Counted from the stretch's first letter, positions 27,046 to 37,470 are shown. The stretch: 64,000 bases of DNA from Lachnobacterium bovis DSM 14045 (GCF_900107245.1 NZ_FNPG01000006.1:6291-70290), one strand, 5' to 3'. Notes: a model not told the origin generated them from the sequence alone. Numbers and translations are program-made.

Positions 27046-27513
27046 ATGGAATCGCTATTATCAATTTTTTCGAATGACGTCATATTTTGGTTGACATTAA
27101 TGATGATTTTAATAATAAATGAAATCTTAACAGTTGGACTAGTGACAATATGGTTTGCAATTGGGGCGGCTGTAGCAACATTGGCTGCGGGTTTGGGTGC
27201 TCCAATATATGTACAGATTATTTTATTCTTAGCTGTGTCGATAGTTTTATTGTTTTATACAAAACCGTTTATGGACAAATATGTGGTGACACGTAAAGTT
27301 GCAACAAATATTGACAGTATAATCGGCGAAAAGATAGAAATAACACAAAAAGTCGAATCGTATGGCAAAGTTGGAGTAGGTAAACTTCAAGGAAAAGAGT
27401 GGTCAATAATTGCTGAAAATCCAAAGGAAGAGTTTGAGGCTGGAGAGATTTGTCAAGTGGTTAAAGTTCAAGGTGTTAAACTTGTAGTGAAGAAAGTTGA
27501 TTCAGATGTGTAA
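27046..27513 (+). CDS. NfeD-family membrane protein
   Basis: A 155-residue protein with three or four membrane segments (about 10-75), including the family's TVGLVTIWFAIGAAVATLAA. A C-terminal OB-fold-like soluble domain (about 90-150: IGEKIEITQKVESYGKVGVG) follows. NfeD proteins partner SPFH proteins in membrane microdomains. The SPFH gene follows at once, supporting the call. The start is behind a GGGGG-type ribosome site. Confidence 0.9.
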   Translation: MESLLSIFSNDVIFWLTLMMILIINEILTVGLVTIWFAIGAAVATLAAGLGAPIYVQIILFLAVSIVLLFYTKPFMDKYVVTRKVATNIDSIIGEKIEITQKVESYGKVGVGKLQGKEWSIIAENPKEEFEAGEICQVVKVQGVKLVVKKVDSDV

Positions 27514-27613
27514 GTTGACTGAATAAAGACAATAATTAAAGCATAAAAATTAAAATGATATTTAATTTTTATATAAAAGCAATAAAATAATAAAAAAGAA
27601 AAGGAGAACGAAA

Positions 27614-28615
27614 ATGGAAGTATTAAGCATAGGGTTAATAATTTTGGCAATTATTATAATCGAAATTGTAAGATGTATCCGTTTTGTACCTCAAGCTGAG
27701 GCAAGAATCGTTGAGAGATTAGGAGCTTATTTGACAACATGGGAGGTGGGTCCACATATTAAGATGCCTATCATTGATCGAGTTTCTAAAAGAGTTGTAT
27801 TAAAAGAGCAGGTTGCAGATTTTCCACCACAACCAGTTATTACAAAAGATAATGTTACAATGCAGATTGATACTGTAGTATTTTATCAGATTACTGATCC
27901 TAAGTTATATGCATACGGAGTAGATAATCCATTGATTGCTATTGAAAACTTAGCTGCAACATCATTAAGAAACTTAATTGGTGATCTTGAACTTGATGAA
28001 ACATTGACTTCAAGAGAAGAAATCAATACAAAATTAAGAGCAACTTTAGATGAAGTTACTGATCCATGGGGGATTAAAGTAAACCGTGTAGAATTAAAGA
28101 ATATAATTCCTCCAAGAGCTATTCAGGAAGCAATGGAGAAACAGATGAAGGCAGAACGTGAAAAACGTGAATCTATTTTGATTGCAGAAGGTAAAAAGGA
28201 ATCTACAATCAGGGTTGCAGAAGGTAATAAGGAAAAAGCAATTTTGGATGCTCAGGCTGAAAAAGAAGCAGCAATCCTTAGAGCTGAAGCAGCAAAACAG
28301 GCAGCAATTTTGGCAGCTGAAGCTACGAAAGAAGCAACTATTAGAGAAGCAGAAGGTAAAGCAGAGGCTATTGCTAAGATTCAACAGGCAACAGCAGATG
28401 GTATTGAGATGATCAAGAATGCTGCACCAGATGATCAGGTAATTAAGCTAAAGAGTTTAGAGGCATTCCAAAAAGCCGCAGATGGAAAAGCTACAAAAAT
28501 TATTATTCCATCAGAAATCCAAGGTTTGGCAGGGCTTGCTAAATCAGTTGTTGAAGTTACAAAAGATACTAAGCCAGTTTCAAAAGTAGCTTCAAATCCT
28601 GAAGTCGCAGAATAA
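27614..28615 (+). CDS. SPFH/band 7 protein (stomatin-slipin/QmcA type)
   Basis: A 333-residue protein with one N-terminal membrane segment (about 4-22) and an SPFH domain (about 25-190: PQAEARIVERLGAY, VVLKEQVADFPPQPVITKDNV). A long Ala/Glu/Lys coiled-coil (about 185-275) and a short C-terminal helix follow. It forms membrane-associated oligomers. The NfeD gene lies 100 bp upstream, the usual pair. Confidence 0.92.
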   Translation: MEVLSIGLIILAIIIIEIVRCIRFVPQAEARIVERLGAYLTTWEVGPHIKMPIIDRVSKRVVLKEQVADFPPQPVITKDNVTMQIDTVVFYQITDPKLYAYGVDNPLIAIENLAATSLRNLIGDLELDETLTSREEINTKLRATLDEVTDPWGIKVNRVELKNIIPPRAIQEAMEKQMKAEREKRESILIAEGKKESTIRVAEGNKEKAILDAQAEKEAAILRAEAAKQAAILAAEATKEATIREAEGKAEAIAKIQQATADGIEMIKNAAPDDQVIKLKSLEAFQKAADGKATKIIIPSEIQGLAGLAKSVVEVTKDTKPVSKVASNPEVAE

Positions 28616-28675
28616 AAAGAGTATATAAATATTGTAAAGAAATCGTAATAATAAAGTGTTACGAAAGAATTATAG

Positions 28676-28735
28676 AAAGAAGTAGATTATCTTTTGGGTA
28701 TAGTAGTGCAGAAGGAGAGAAGTCTACTTCTTTTT
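28676..28735 (+). terminator. Terminator after the SPFH gene
   Basis: AAAGAAGTAGATT (28676-28688) pairs with AGTCTACTTCTTT (28721-28733) with one G-T wobble, then a T-run. Confidence 0.8.
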
Positions 28736-28860
28736 GTTGCAAATTTTAACACAATTTTAATTCGAATGAGCAATATAGAAAACTTTTAGAATTGCCGATT
28801 TAATATATGATGTATTGGGTGTTGTTGTATCATAAATTACTTTTATATAACTAATAAAAA

Positions 28861-28869
28861 TGGTATAAT
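28861..28869 (+). promoter_or_regulatory. Extended -10 promoter for gdpP-rplI-dnaB
   Basis: TGGTATAAT (TGn plus a perfect -10) about 90 bp upstream of the start, without a good -35 hexamer. The remainder of this 344-bp gap shows nothing else. Confidence 0.5.
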
Positions 28870-28959
28870 GTAACAAGATTTTACTTGATTTTTGAGAAAA
28901 AATAAATAAAGCGTATTATTTTATAAATAAGCTAGATTATGAGAAAAGGGAGATGCTAA

Positions 28960-31011
28960 ATGAAAGGAAATATTAAGTTTAAGGGAAAACTTCAATCATA
29001 TCTTATTGCACCATTATTATTGACTATAATTTTAGTGTTGGTAGATATTCCCTTGTATTTTATAGATATACGAGCGGGGGCTTTGGTTAGTGCTTGCGTA
29101 GTGTTTTATTTTATTTTTACTCTTGTTAATTATAGCAATTCAAAGGCGAAAGTAATGAATGAATTGATTGATTTTGCAACACAATATTCATCAGTCCAAA
29201 AGAAGTTGATAGATGAGTTTGATATTCCATATGCGTTGTTAGATTTTAATGGAAAGATTTTGTGGGAAAATCATCATTTTAGAGATGTTACGGGAATAGA
29301 TAAGAATTATCATAAGTCAATAACGACTATTTTCTCATCAATAACTAAGGAATTTTTACAGAAGTCTGAAGAGGAAGACGTGGTTCATGCTGATAAGGAA
29401 GACAGAAAATTTAAAATCATTTTAAATAGAATTTACTTCAATCAAATCACTGATGGAAGTGAATATGTGGATGCTAGTGACAGTACAGAATTTTTGACAG
29501 CGGTATATATTTATGATGAGACGGAACTACAGCATTACAAAAATGAAAATGTTGAACAAAAATTAGTATCTGCATTAGTGTATATTGATAATTATGAGGA
29601 AGCACTTGAAAGCATAGAAGATGTTAAACGTTCATTGTTAACAGCTTTGATTGATCGAAAGGTTAATAATTATTTTAGAGAGTATGATGCTTTAGTTCGT
29701 AAAATAGAAAAAGACAAGTATTTTCTTGTTTTTAAATATAAATATTTAAGAAAACTTGAAGAAGATAAATTTAGTGTAATCGAAGATGTTAAAACGATTA
29801 AAGTCGGTAATGAGATGGCGGTTACATTAAGTATTGGTGTTGGAATAAGAGATAATAATTATAATCATAATTATGAATACGCTAGAGCGGCAATTGATTT
29901 AGCTTTGGGTAGAGGTGGAGATCAGGTTGTTGTAAAAGAAGGCGAAAATATTTCGTATTTTGGTGGAAAAAGACAACAGGTTGAGAAAAATACAAGAGTT
30001 AAAGCTAGGGTTAAGGCGCATGCGCTTAGAGAAATTATGGAGGGTGTTAGTAATGTTGTTATTATGGGGCACAGCGTGACAGATATTGATTCGTTAGGCG
30101 CAGGAATCGGTATATATTGTGCAGCTAAAAACATCGGAAAAAAGGCACAGATTTGTATTAATTCACCTTCGACCTCTGTCCGACCACTTATGGATACCTT
30201 TAGAGAAGAAGACGGATATCCTGCGGATTTATTTATAGATAGTGAAACAGCGATAGAAGAAACAAATATGAATACATTGGTTATGGTTGTTGATACAAAT
30301 AAACCAAGTTATACGGAGTGCCCTGAAATTCTAGAAAAAACAAATACAATTGTTGTTTTTGACCATCACAGACAAGGTAAGGAAGTTATTACAAATCCTT
30401 TACTTTCTTATATTGAACCATATGCGTCAAGTGCGTGTGAAATGGTTGCAGAAGTTTTACAATATTTCTCAGAAGGGTTAAAATTAAATTCGGCGGAAGC
30501 TGAATGTATTTACGCTGGTATAATTATTGATACAAATAACTTTATGACAAAGGCTGGAGTTAGAACATTTGAAGCGGCAGCTTATTTAAAGAGAAACGGT
30601 GTAGATGTTGCACATGTTAGAAAACTTCTTAGAAATGACATGGAAGCGTATAAAGCGAGAGCGGAGACAGTAAGACAGGCTGAAGTGTATAGAGATATTT
30701 TTGCAATTTCGATTTGTCCGTCAGAAAATTTAGAGAGTCCAACAGTAGTTGCGGCAATGGCGGCAAACGAATTGTTGAATATTATTGGCATAAAAGCGAC
30801 ATTTGTGTTGACAGAGTACAAGGAAAAAATATACATAAGCGCCAGATCAATTGATGAAATCAATGTTCAATTGATTATGGAAAAACTTGGTGGTGGTGGA
30901 CATTTAAATGTTGCCGGAGCTCAATTAAAAGATGTTAATCTAATTGGAGCAAAGAAGGTAATATTAAGGACCATTGATGAAATGCTTAAAGAAGGAGAAA
31001 TTAACATATGA
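28960..31011 (+). CDS. gdpP: Cyclic-di-AMP phosphodiesterase, GdpP type
   Basis: Degrades the second messenger c-di-AMP at the membrane. The 683 residues give two N-terminal membrane segments (about 12-55), a PAS-like domain (about 70-135), a degenerate GGDEF domain (about 170-320) and a DHH domain. In the DHH domain, [14 protein letters not shown] starts at residue 369 and DHH at 468-470. A DHHA1 domain ends with [12 protein letters not shown] near 643. The gene overlaps rplI by 4 nt (ATGA). The gdpP-rplI-dnaB order is the Bacillus yybT order. Confidence 0.93.
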   Translation: MKGNIKFKGKLQSYLIAPLLLTIILVLVDIPLYFIDIRAGALVSACVVFYFIFTLVNYSNSKAKVMNELIDFATQYSSVQKKLIDEFDIPYALLDFNGKILWENHHFRDVTGIDKNYHKSITTIFSSITKEFLQKSEEEDVVHADKEDRKFKIILNRIYFNQITDGSEYVDASDSTEFLTAVYIYDETELQHYKNENVEQKLVSALVYIDNYEEALESIEDVKRSLLTALIDRKVNNYFREYDALVRKIEKDKYFLVFKYKYLRKLEEDKFSVIEDVKTIKVGNEMAVTLSIGVGIRDNNYNHNYEYARAAIDLALGRGGDQVVVKEGENISYFGGKRQQVEKNTRVKARVKAHALREIMEGVSNVVIMGHSVTDIDSLGAGIGIYCAAKNIGKKAQICINSPSTSVRPLMDTFREEDGYPADLFIDSETAIEETNMNTLVMVVDTNKPSYTECPEILEKTNTIVVFDHHRQGKEVITNPLLSYIEPYASSACEMVAEVLQYFSEGLKLNSAEAECIYAGIIIDTNNFMTKAGVRTFEAAAYLKRNGVDVAHVRKLLRNDMEAYKARAETVRQAEVYRDIFAISICPSENLESPTVVAAMAANELLNIIGIKATFVLTEYKEKIYISARSIDEINVQLIMEKLGGGGHLNVAGAQLKDVNLIGAKKVILRTIDEMLKEGEINI

Positions 31012-31454
31012 AAGTAATTTTATTAGAAGATGTAAAAAAAATTGGTAAAAAAGGTGATGTTGTAGATTTAAATGATGCTTATGCAAGAAATGTTATTATT
31101 TCAAAAAAATTAGGCGTTGAAGCTACAAACAAGAACTTAAATGATTTGAAATTAAGAAATAAACATGAAGAAAAAGTTGCTGAAGAGAATTTAGAAAATG
31201 CTAAAAAACTAGCAGAAGAATTAGAAACAAAAAAAGTAGAAGTAAAACTTAAAACAGGTAAAGATGGAAGAACATTTGGATCTGTTTCAACAAAGGAAAT
31301 AGCAAAAGCTGTAAAAGAACAATTAGGCTATGATTTAGATAAAAAGAAAATGCATTGTGATGTACCTATCAATTCATTAGGAACATATAATATTGAGATT
31401 AAAGTGCATCCTAAAGTTGTGGCTAAATTAGCAGTACATGTCTCAGAAAGTTAA
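31008..31454 (+). CDS. rplI: 50S ribosomal protein L9
   Basis: A 148-residue protein beginning [28 protein letters not shown], the L9 N-terminal RNA-binding domain. A long connecting helix (about 45-75) leads to the C-terminal domain with [14 protein letters not shown]. It is translationally coupled to gdpP by the ATGA overlap. Confidence 0.97.
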   Translation: MKVILLEDVKKIGKKGDVVDLNDAYARNVIISKKLGVEATNKNLNDLKLRNKHEEKVAEENLENAKKLAEELETKKVEVKLKTGKDGRTFGSVSTKEIAKAVKEQLGYDLDKKKMHCDVPINSLGTYNIEIKVHPKVVAKLAVHVSES

Positions 31455-31522
31455 TTTTTCAGGAAAAGATAAAAATAAAAAACTGAAAAAATTGAGGCAA
31501 GGTGACAAGGAGAAAAGATAAA

Positions 31523-32854
31523 GTGGAAGAATCGGTTGCAAAAAGAATAATGCCCCATAGTACTGAGGCAGAACAATCTGTTATTGGTTCTATGATTATG
31601 GATAAAGATGCTATAATTACAGCATCAGAAATTATTACTAAAGATGATTTCTATGAAAAACAATACGGAGAAGTATTTGACGCAATGCTTGAGTTGAATG
31701 CGGAAGGAGAACCGGTTGACCTTATAACTTTGCAGAATAAGTTAAAAGAAAAAGATGTACCGGAAGAAATTGCAAGTTTAGGTTTTGTAGGTAATATTTT
31801 AGCTCAGGTGCCAACATCTGCTAATGTTAGATATTATTCTGAAATTGTAAGAGATAATGCAATAAAGAGAAAATTAATCCGTGTAAATGAAAATATTGCG
31901 AATGAATGTTATGCAGGGCGAACATCTGTTGATGAAGTGTTCGATAAAACAGAGAAGGATATTTTTGATTTATTATCAACAAGAACAGGTGGAGAGTTTG
32001 TTCCAATTCGAACTGTTGTAATGAATGCTTTAGAGAGAATAGAAAAAGCGTCTAAACAAAGCGGATCTATTACAGGTATACCTACAGGATTTATTGATTT
32101 GGATTATAGAACAGCAGGTTTACAGCCGTCCGACCTAATACTTGTTGCTGCTAGACCTTCAATGGGTAAAACAGCATTTGTTTTAAATTTGGCACAGCAT
32201 ATTGCTTTTCATGAAAACATGTGTACAGCAATATTTTCTTTGGAAATGTCACGAGAACAGTTGATGAATCGTTTGTTCTCGCTAGAAGGTCATGTTGATG
32301 CTCAAGCGCTTAGAACGGGTAATTTATCGGATGGGGATTGGGAGCAGTTAATAGAGGCAGCAGGAATAATTGGCGATTCTCAATTAATAATTGACGATAC
32401 GCCTGGTATAAGTGTTGCTGAGTTAAGAAGTAAGTGTAGAAAATACAAATTAGAGCATGATTTGAAGCTAATCATTATCGATTACCTTCAACTTATGTCA
32501 GGATCAGGAAAGGGTAAAGATTCAAGACAACAGGAAATTTCAGATATTTCTAGATCTTTAAAGGCAATCGCAAGGGAATTAAATGTTCCTGTTATTGCTT
32601 TGTCACAGTTGTCTCGTGCCGTAGAACAAAGACCAGATCACAGACCGATGTTATCTGATTTGCGTGAGTCGGGAGCAATCGAGCAAGATGCCGATGTTGT
32701 TATGTTCATTTATAGAGATGATTATTATAATAAAGACACCGATCAAAAAGGTGTTTCTGAAATAATTATTGCAAAACAACGTAATGGTCCAATAGGAACA
32801 GTTAAGCTAGCATGGTTACCAGAATATACAAGATTTGCTAACTTAGAACATTAA
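31523..32854 (+). CDS. dnaB: Replicative DNA helicase DnaB
   Basis: The replication-fork helicase (called DnaC in Bacillus). GTG 31523, 10 nt after AAGGAG, is the preferred start. An in-frame GTG at 31502 has poor spacing. The 443-residue protein has the N-terminal domain (PHSTEAEQSVIGSMIMD), the linker, and a RecA-like motor with Walker A ARPSMGKTAF near 217-226 and Walker B IIIDYLQLM. SQLSRAVEQRPDHRP and DLRESGAIEQDADVV follow. It ends the gdpP-rplI-dnaB operon. Confidence 0.96.
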   Translation: MEESVAKRIMPHSTEAEQSVIGSMIMDKDAIITASEIITKDDFYEKQYGEVFDAMLELNAEGEPVDLITLQNKLKEKDVPEEIASLGFVGNILAQVPTSANVRYYSEIVRDNAIKRKLIRVNENIANECYAGRTSVDEVFDKTEKDIFDLLSTRTGGEFVPIRTVVMNALERIEKASKQSGSITGIPTGFIDLDYRTAGLQPSDLILVAARPSMGKTAFVLNLAQHIAFHENMCTAIFSLEMSREQLMNRLFSLEGHVDAQALRTGNLSDGDWEQLIEAAGIIGDSQLIIDDTPGISVAELRSKCRKYKLEHDLKLIIIDYLQLMSGSGKGKDSRQQEISDISRSLKAIARELNVPVIALSQLSRAVEQRPDHRPMLSDLRESGAIEQDADVVMFIYRDDYYNKDTDQKGVSEIIIAKQRNGPIGTVKLAWLPEYTRFANLEH

Positions 32855-32866
32855 TAAGAAGTAAAA

Positions 32867-32925
32867 AAAAAGACTATCAATCTAGTTACTGTAAATAGTA
32901 AAAAGATGACAGTCTTTCTTTTTTG
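32867..32925 (+). terminator. Terminator after dnaB
   Basis: AAAGACTATC (32869-32878) pairs with GACAGTCTTT (32908-32917) with one mismatch, then a T-run. Confidence 0.75.
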
Positions 32926-32978
32926 TGCTAAAAAGCACACCTTTGTTTAACGCGTTAATGTATTATTAATGGTGCAAA

Positions 32979-33149
32979 TTATTCTTCAGAAATAGCTCCT
33001 GTTGGACAAACACCAGCGCATGTTCCACAGCTAATGCATGAATCAGCATCAATGTTGTACTGTGTATCTCCAGCTGAGATAGCGCCTACTGGACACTGAT
33101 CAGAACATGTTCCGCAACTAACACATGAATCAGAAATTACGTATGCCAT
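32979..33149 (-). CDS. 2[4Fe-4S] ferredoxin, 56 residues
   Basis: A small electron carrier for pyruvate:ferredoxin oxidoreductase, hydrogenase or Rnf. It begins MAYVISDSCVSCGTC and contains two complete CxxCxxCxxxCP motifs (CVSCGTCSDQCP and CISCGTCAGVCP), the classic clostridial form. The ATG at 33147-33149 lies behind AGGAGGAATTT. It is leftward, converging on dnaB. Confidence 0.96.
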   Translation of the reverse strand: MAYVISDSCVSCGTCSDQCPVGAISAGDTQYNIDADSCISCGTCAGVCPTGAISEE

Positions 33150-33445
33150 AAATAAATTCCTCCTTAGATTTGTTAAAAAATAGTGTAGTCATTTATTGAC
33201 TACTCTTATTGTAGCATAAAAATAATTAAAAACAATACCCTATTTTTGTTCTTTTTTTAGCACAATATAGTTTTTGAAGACATTTAATTGGGAATTCATA
33301 CAAAATTAACAAAATTCTGATAGAAAGTTTGTTGAATAAATAAAAAAGTAGTTATAGCTTAAAAAAAGTATTAATGCTATACTTAGAAAGAATTTTTGTA
33401 GTTAGGTTCAAAAGATTTAGTTTTATTATGGAAAGGAAAAGATTA

Positions 33446-35005
33446 ATGGAAAACTTAAGAAGAGAGCGAAAACTAGTAACATTCATATCTAAACTCTTGG
33501 TGTTTGTTATGGTTGTAGGAATGATTATGATTCAAAGACCAGAGAAAGTTTCAGCAGGAGTCTATGGTAAGACAGCAATGCAAATCACTCAGGACATGGG
33601 GGCAGGATGGAACCTTGGTAATTCACTTGAATCTTCAGGAGGAGAAACTAATTGGGGGAATCCAAGAACAAATAAAGCAATGATTGACGCAATCAAGAAT
33701 AAAGGTTTTAGAACAATAAGAATTCCAGTAAGATGGGATGAAAATTACACAAACAAAACTAATTATACAATAAATCCAAATTATTTAAAAAGAGTTAAAG
33801 AAGTTGTAGATTATGCATATAACAATAATATGTATGTAATAATCAACGTTCATCACAATGCTATTCAGCAAAAAGTAACTACAGAGTGGTGGCAGAAACA
33901 GCAAATCAAAAATGAGTTAAAGGCTATTTGGACACAAGTGGGAAAATATTTTGAATCATATGATCAAAAACTAATTTTTGAAACTTTTAATGAGCCACGT
34001 CAGGGAGACGATTGGAACGGAAATAGTGGTTTATATAATGCAGTAAATGAATGTAACGAGGAAGCAAGAGCTGCAATTAGAGCAACAGGTGGAAATAATA
34101 AAAATAGATTGGTGATGATGCCAACATATTGTGCGTCAAGTGATGCACCTAAAATGGATGCATGGAAAAAAATAGGAAACGACAATATGGTAGCTGCATC
34201 AATTCATGCATATGTACCATTCAATTTTGCTTTTAATGGATATCATACTCAATGGAATGACAATGATAAAAATGAATTATGGGGAATATTAAATAGAATA
34301 AAAACAACATTTATCGATAAGGGAATACCAGTTGTAATTGGTGAATTTGGCGCTTCTAACTTTGGAAATGACAGTTCACGTTTAGTATATGCCAGAACAT
34401 ATGCACAGATGGCTAAAGGAATGCAAATGCCAGTTGTATGGTGGGATAACAACGCATTTAAGTATGGACAAGAAAATTTTGGAATTTTTGACAGAAATAC
34501 TATGAGATTTAGAGGACCAGATATTGCAAATGAGTTAGTAAGTGTTTATGGAAAAAGAGATCCTTCACAGAGTTCAAACGGTGGAAATCAGCCAACACAA
34601 CCAAGTCAGCCAACACAACCTGCACAGCAGCATAAGGAAATTACTTTATTTAACAGTGTTTCAAGTTCTAAGCCATGGGGTCAGGCACTAGAGATAGTTA
34701 CAAAGAAAAATGGTGGTTGGTTAGATCCATATATAATGACACCAAATGGATATTTTTATGTTGAATACTCAGGCTACAGACCAAGTTGTATTGAATTTAT
34801 TTTGCAGTCATGGTCTGGTGGAGCAAAATGGGTAAAAGTAAAAAGATCAAAAACTGTAACAATAAACGGACATTATTTTGCTAAATTTAAATATAGTGAT
34901 GTAGTGGCTGCTTATGGAAGCAATAATTTTTCAACTTTAGACAAGGTATATGTGGGAGCATCAAATCAGTATATAACAGTATATAATGTAAAGTATTGTC
35001 AATAG
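33446..35005 (+). CDS. Secreted GH5-family endoglucanase with C-terminal accessory domain
   Basis: Hydrolyses beta-1,4-glucan outside the cell. ATG 33446 is chosen because AAAGGAAAAG lies upstream and a normal signal peptide follows (about 10-38, ending VSAG). The product has 519 residues. The catalytic domain (about 40-370) has GWNLGNSLE, IRIPVRWDE and VINVHHN. The acid/base is Glu183 in FNEP and the nucleophile Glu300 in GEFG. After a Gln/Pro/Thr linker (about 386-399), a domain of about 120 residues with many Trp/Tyr (KPWGQALEI, QSWSGGAKWVKV) is probably carbohydrate-binding; I cannot name its family. Confidence 0.9.
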   Translation: MENLRRERKLVTFISKLLVFVMVVGMIMIQRPEKVSAGVYGKTAMQITQDMGAGWNLGNSLESSGGETNWGNPRTNKAMIDAIKNKGFRTIRIPVRWDENYTNKTNYTINPNYLKRVKEVVDYAYNNNMYVIINVHHNAIQQKVTTEWWQKQQIKNELKAIWTQVGKYFESYDQKLIFETFNEPRQGDDWNGNSGLYNAVNECNEEARAAIRATGGNNKNRLVMMPTYCASSDAPKMDAWKKIGNDNMVAASIHAYVPFNFAFNGYHTQWNDNDKNELWGILNRIKTTFIDKGIPVVIGEFGASNFGNDSSRLVYARTYAQMAKGMQMPVVWWDNNAFKYGQENFGIFDRNTMRFRGPDIANELVSVYGKRDPSQSSNGGNQPTQPSQPTQPAQQHKEITLFNSVSSSKPWGQALEIVTKKNGGWLDPYIMTPNGYFYVEYSGYRPSCIEFILQSWSGGAKWVKVKRSKTVTINGHYFAKFKYSDVVAAYGSNNFSTLDKVYVGASNQYITVYNVKYCQ

Positions 35006-35133
35006 GATATAATAAAAAATAAGAGTGAAAGAGATATAAGACAACAAAGTACCAGTAAATTTTCTTTTGAAATCGAAACTACAAAAATGAAATTAGCTAA
35101 TAAAACAATACACAAATATTATTAAACTTAAAT

Positions 35134-35161
35134 TTGCTAAAGAGTTCATATGTGTTATAAT
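35134..35161 (+). promoter_or_regulatory. Promoter of the sua5 operon
   Basis: TTGCTA at 35134-35139 and perfect TATAAT at 35156-35161, with a 16-bp spacer. Confidence 0.65.
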
Positions 35162-35196
35162 AGAAAGGACTATGCAATAGTAAAGAAGGTTATGTC

Positions 35197-36249
35197 ATGA
35201 ATACAAAAATACTTAAAGTCGATCTAAATAACATAGATATGGACTCTTTAAAAGAAGCAGGACAATTAATTTCAGAAGGAGAGCTTGTAGCTTTTCCGAC
35301 AGAAACAGTATATGGATTAGGTGGAGATGCTTTGGATGCGAAAGCAGCAGAGAAAATATATAAAGCAAAAGGTCGTCCATCAGATAATCCTTTGATAGTA
35401 CATATTTCTAAATTTGAAGAGTTAGAGATGATTTCAAAAGATTTGCCAATTGAAGCTAGAAAACTAGCTGATAGATTTTGGCCAGGTCCTCTTACAATGA
35501 TTGTAAATAAAAATGATAAAGTTCCATATGAGACAACAGGCGGAATGGATACAGTTGCAGTTAGAATGCCTAATCATCCAATTGCATTAGAGCTTATTAG
35601 ACAAAGTGGATGTTTAATTGCAGCACCTAGTGCTAATACATCAGGTCGTCCTAGTCCTACAGAGGCTAAGCATGTTGTAGGAGATTTAGATGGAAAAATT
35701 GCCATGGTATTAGATGGTGGAGAAGTTGGAATAGGAATCGAATCTACTATTGTTGATTTGACAGAAGATGAAATTTTAGTTCTTAGACCAGGTTATATAA
35801 CACCACAGATGTTATCAGAGGTAATTGGAAAAGAAGTAAAGATAGATCCGGGCATTATTGCTCAGGATGACACAACTAAACCTAAAGCACCTGGAATGAA
35901 ATATAAACATTATGCGCCAAAAGCATCATTGGTATTGGTAGAAGGTGAACAGGATAATGTGGTTTCTAAAATTAATGAATTAGTGCAAGAACAGCATAAA
36001 CAGGACAAGAGAGTTGCAGTTATTGCAACAGATGAGACAAGAAATAAATATAAAGCAGATGTAATACTAAATATCGGAAGTAGAAATGATGAAGATTCTA
36101 TTGCGCGTCATTTGTATAAAATTTTGAGAGAATGCGACGAATTAGAAATTGATTCGATTTTTTCAGAAAGCTTTCAGACACCAAGAATTGGTAATGCAAT
36201 TATGAATAGGTTACTTAAGGCAGCAGGACATCAAGTTATACAAGCGTAA
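35197..36249 (+). CDS. L-threonylcarbamoyladenylate synthase (Sua5/TsaC, YwlC)
   Basis: Makes the activated intermediate for the t6A modification of ANN-decoding tRNAs. The 350 residues comprise the YrdC domain (about 10-205: FPTETVYGLGGDA, KAKGRPSDNPLIVH, APSANTSGRPSPT) and the C-terminal Sua5 domain (about 235-350). PGMKYKHYAPKA lies at the junction. It is the first gene of the block leading to upp, as ywlC is in Bacillus. Confidence 0.95.
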   Translation: MNTKILKVDLNNIDMDSLKEAGQLISEGELVAFPTETVYGLGGDALDAKAAEKIYKAKGRPSDNPLIVHISKFEELEMISKDLPIEARKLADRFWPGPLTMIVNKNDKVPYETTGGMDTVAVRMPNHPIALELIRQSGCLIAAPSANTSGRPSPTEAKHVVGDLDGKIAMVLDGGEVGIGIESTIVDLTEDEILVLRPGYITPQMLSEVIGKEVKIDPGIIAQDDTTKPKAPGMKYKHYAPKASLVLVEGEQDNVVSKINELVQEQHKQDKRVAVIATDETRNKYKADVILNIGSRNDEDSIARHLYKILRECDELEIDSIFSESFQTPRIGNAIMNRLLKAAGHQVIQA

Positions 36250-36268
36250 TAAGAAATAGGAGGGGTAT

Positions 36269-36724
36269 ATGAAAAAATATAATAAAGTGATTTTTGTCGA
36301 AAAAACAGGAACATGTAGAGCTCCTATGGCTGAGGGGGTATTGAGGGATATTTTAGTAACAGATCCGATTGAAGTTTGTTCAAAAGGGTTAGTAGTTTTA
36401 TTTCCAGAGCCGATTAATCAAAAGGCAGAAGCAGTTTTGATAAGTAATGGAATTAATTTTAAAGAAAATTATGTGTCTTCACAATTGCAAAATGAAGATA
36501 TTACAGAAAGTACTATTGTTTTTGCAATGGAAGAAGCAATTAGATATAAGATAATTGAGCAATTTGAAAACGCAAATGAAGATAATACATTTATTTTATC
36601 GGATTACGTTGGAGATGAGCTTGAAATTATAAATCCATATGGAGCACCACTCCAAACATATGGCTTGTGTTATGAATCTCTTCGTAACACCATGAAAAAA
36701 TTAGTAAAAATATTAGAAATTTAA
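36269..36724 (+). CDS. Low-molecular-weight phosphatase-like protein lacking catalytic residues
   Basis: A 151-residue protein of the LMW tyrosine/arginine phosphatase fold, in the position of Bacillus ywlE. Aligning VEKTGTCRAPMAE with the family's VCTGNTCRSPMAE puts Glu11 where the nucleophilic Cys should be. Arg17 and the second Cys16 remain. The general-acid Asp of the DPxG motif is Asn122 (NPYG). Both essential residues are therefore changed, and phosphatase activity by the known mechanism is unlikely. It may be a phospho-binding pseudoenzyme. The frame is intact, so it is not decaying. Confidence 0.8.
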   Translation: MKKYNKVIFVEKTGTCRAPMAEGVLRDILVTDPIEVCSKGLVVLFPEPINQKAEAVLISNGINFKENYVSSQLQNEDITESTIVFAMEEAIRYKIIEQFENANEDNTFILSDYVGDELEIINPYGAPLQTYGLCYESLRNTMKKLVKILEI

Positions 36725-36745
36725 CAAAAGGAGAAACAAATTAGT

Positions 36746-37375
36746 ATGTCTAAAGTAGTAGTAATGGATCATCCATTGATTCAACACAAAATTGGTATGT
36801 TAAGAAGAAAAGAAACAGGTTCTATGGAATTTAGAACACTTGTAAGTGAAATAGCTGCTCTTGAATGTTTTGAGGCAACAAGAGAATTAGAGTTACAAGA
36901 TGTTGAAATTGAAACACCAATTTGCAAAACAACAGTAAAAGAGTTGAAAGGAAAAAAATTAGCTGTTGTACCTATTTTAAGAGCAGGATTAGGAATGGTA
37001 GAAGGAATGTTAAATCTTATTCCAGCAGCAAAAGTTGGTCATATTGGATTATATAGAGATCCAGAAACATCAGAACCAGTAGAATACTATTGTAAACTTC
37101 CAGAAGATTGTGCAAATCGTGAAGTGTTTGTTGTAGATCCAATGTTAGCAACAGGTGGTTCATCAGTAGCAGCTCTTCAAATGTTAAAAGATCGCGGAGT
37201 AAAAAATATTCATTTTATGTGTATTATCGCTGCTCCAGAAGGTGTTAAAAGAATGACAGAAGCACATCCAGATGTTGATTTATATATTGGAGCATTAGAT
37301 GATCATTTAGATGAAAAAAATTACATTGTTCCTGGATTAGGTGATGCAGGAGATAGAATTTTCGGAACTAAATAG
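36746..37375 (+). CDS. upp: Uracil phosphoribosyltransferase
   Basis: Salvages uracil to UMP with PRPP. A 209-residue protein beginning [20 protein letters not shown]. It carries [33 protein letters not shown] (the PRPP-binding loop) and the C-terminal [13 protein letters not shown]. Its place ahead of the atp operon matches the Bacillus order upp-atpI. Confidence 0.97.
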   Translation: MSKVVVMDHPLIQHKIGMLRRKETGSMEFRTLVSEIAALECFEATRELELQDVEIETPICKTTVKELKGKKLAVVPILRAGLGMVEGMLNLIPAAKVGHIGLYRDPETSEPVEYYCKLPEDCANREVFVVDPMLATGGSSVAALQMLKDRGVKNIHFMCIIAAPEGVKRMTEAHPDVDLYIGALDDHLDEKNYIVPGLGDAGDRIFGTK

Positions 37376-37470
37376 TTAAAGAAATCATAAATTTATTTAT
37401 AAAATAAACTTTTAGGTAGAAAAATTTAATAATAATTTCAGAAAGATATACATATTCTTCATTTTGTGTA

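Noticed and set aside
28094-28384. Cys/Phe-rich minus-strand frame opposite the SPFH coiled-coil
   Set aside because: It mirrors the repetitive Ala/Glu/Lys codons of the coiled-coil and is not preceded by a ribosome site.
31502-31522. GTG 31502 as the dnaB start
   Set aside because: Spacing from GAGG is only 4 nt; GTG 31523 has AAGGAG at a normal distance and gives the usual DnaB N-terminus.
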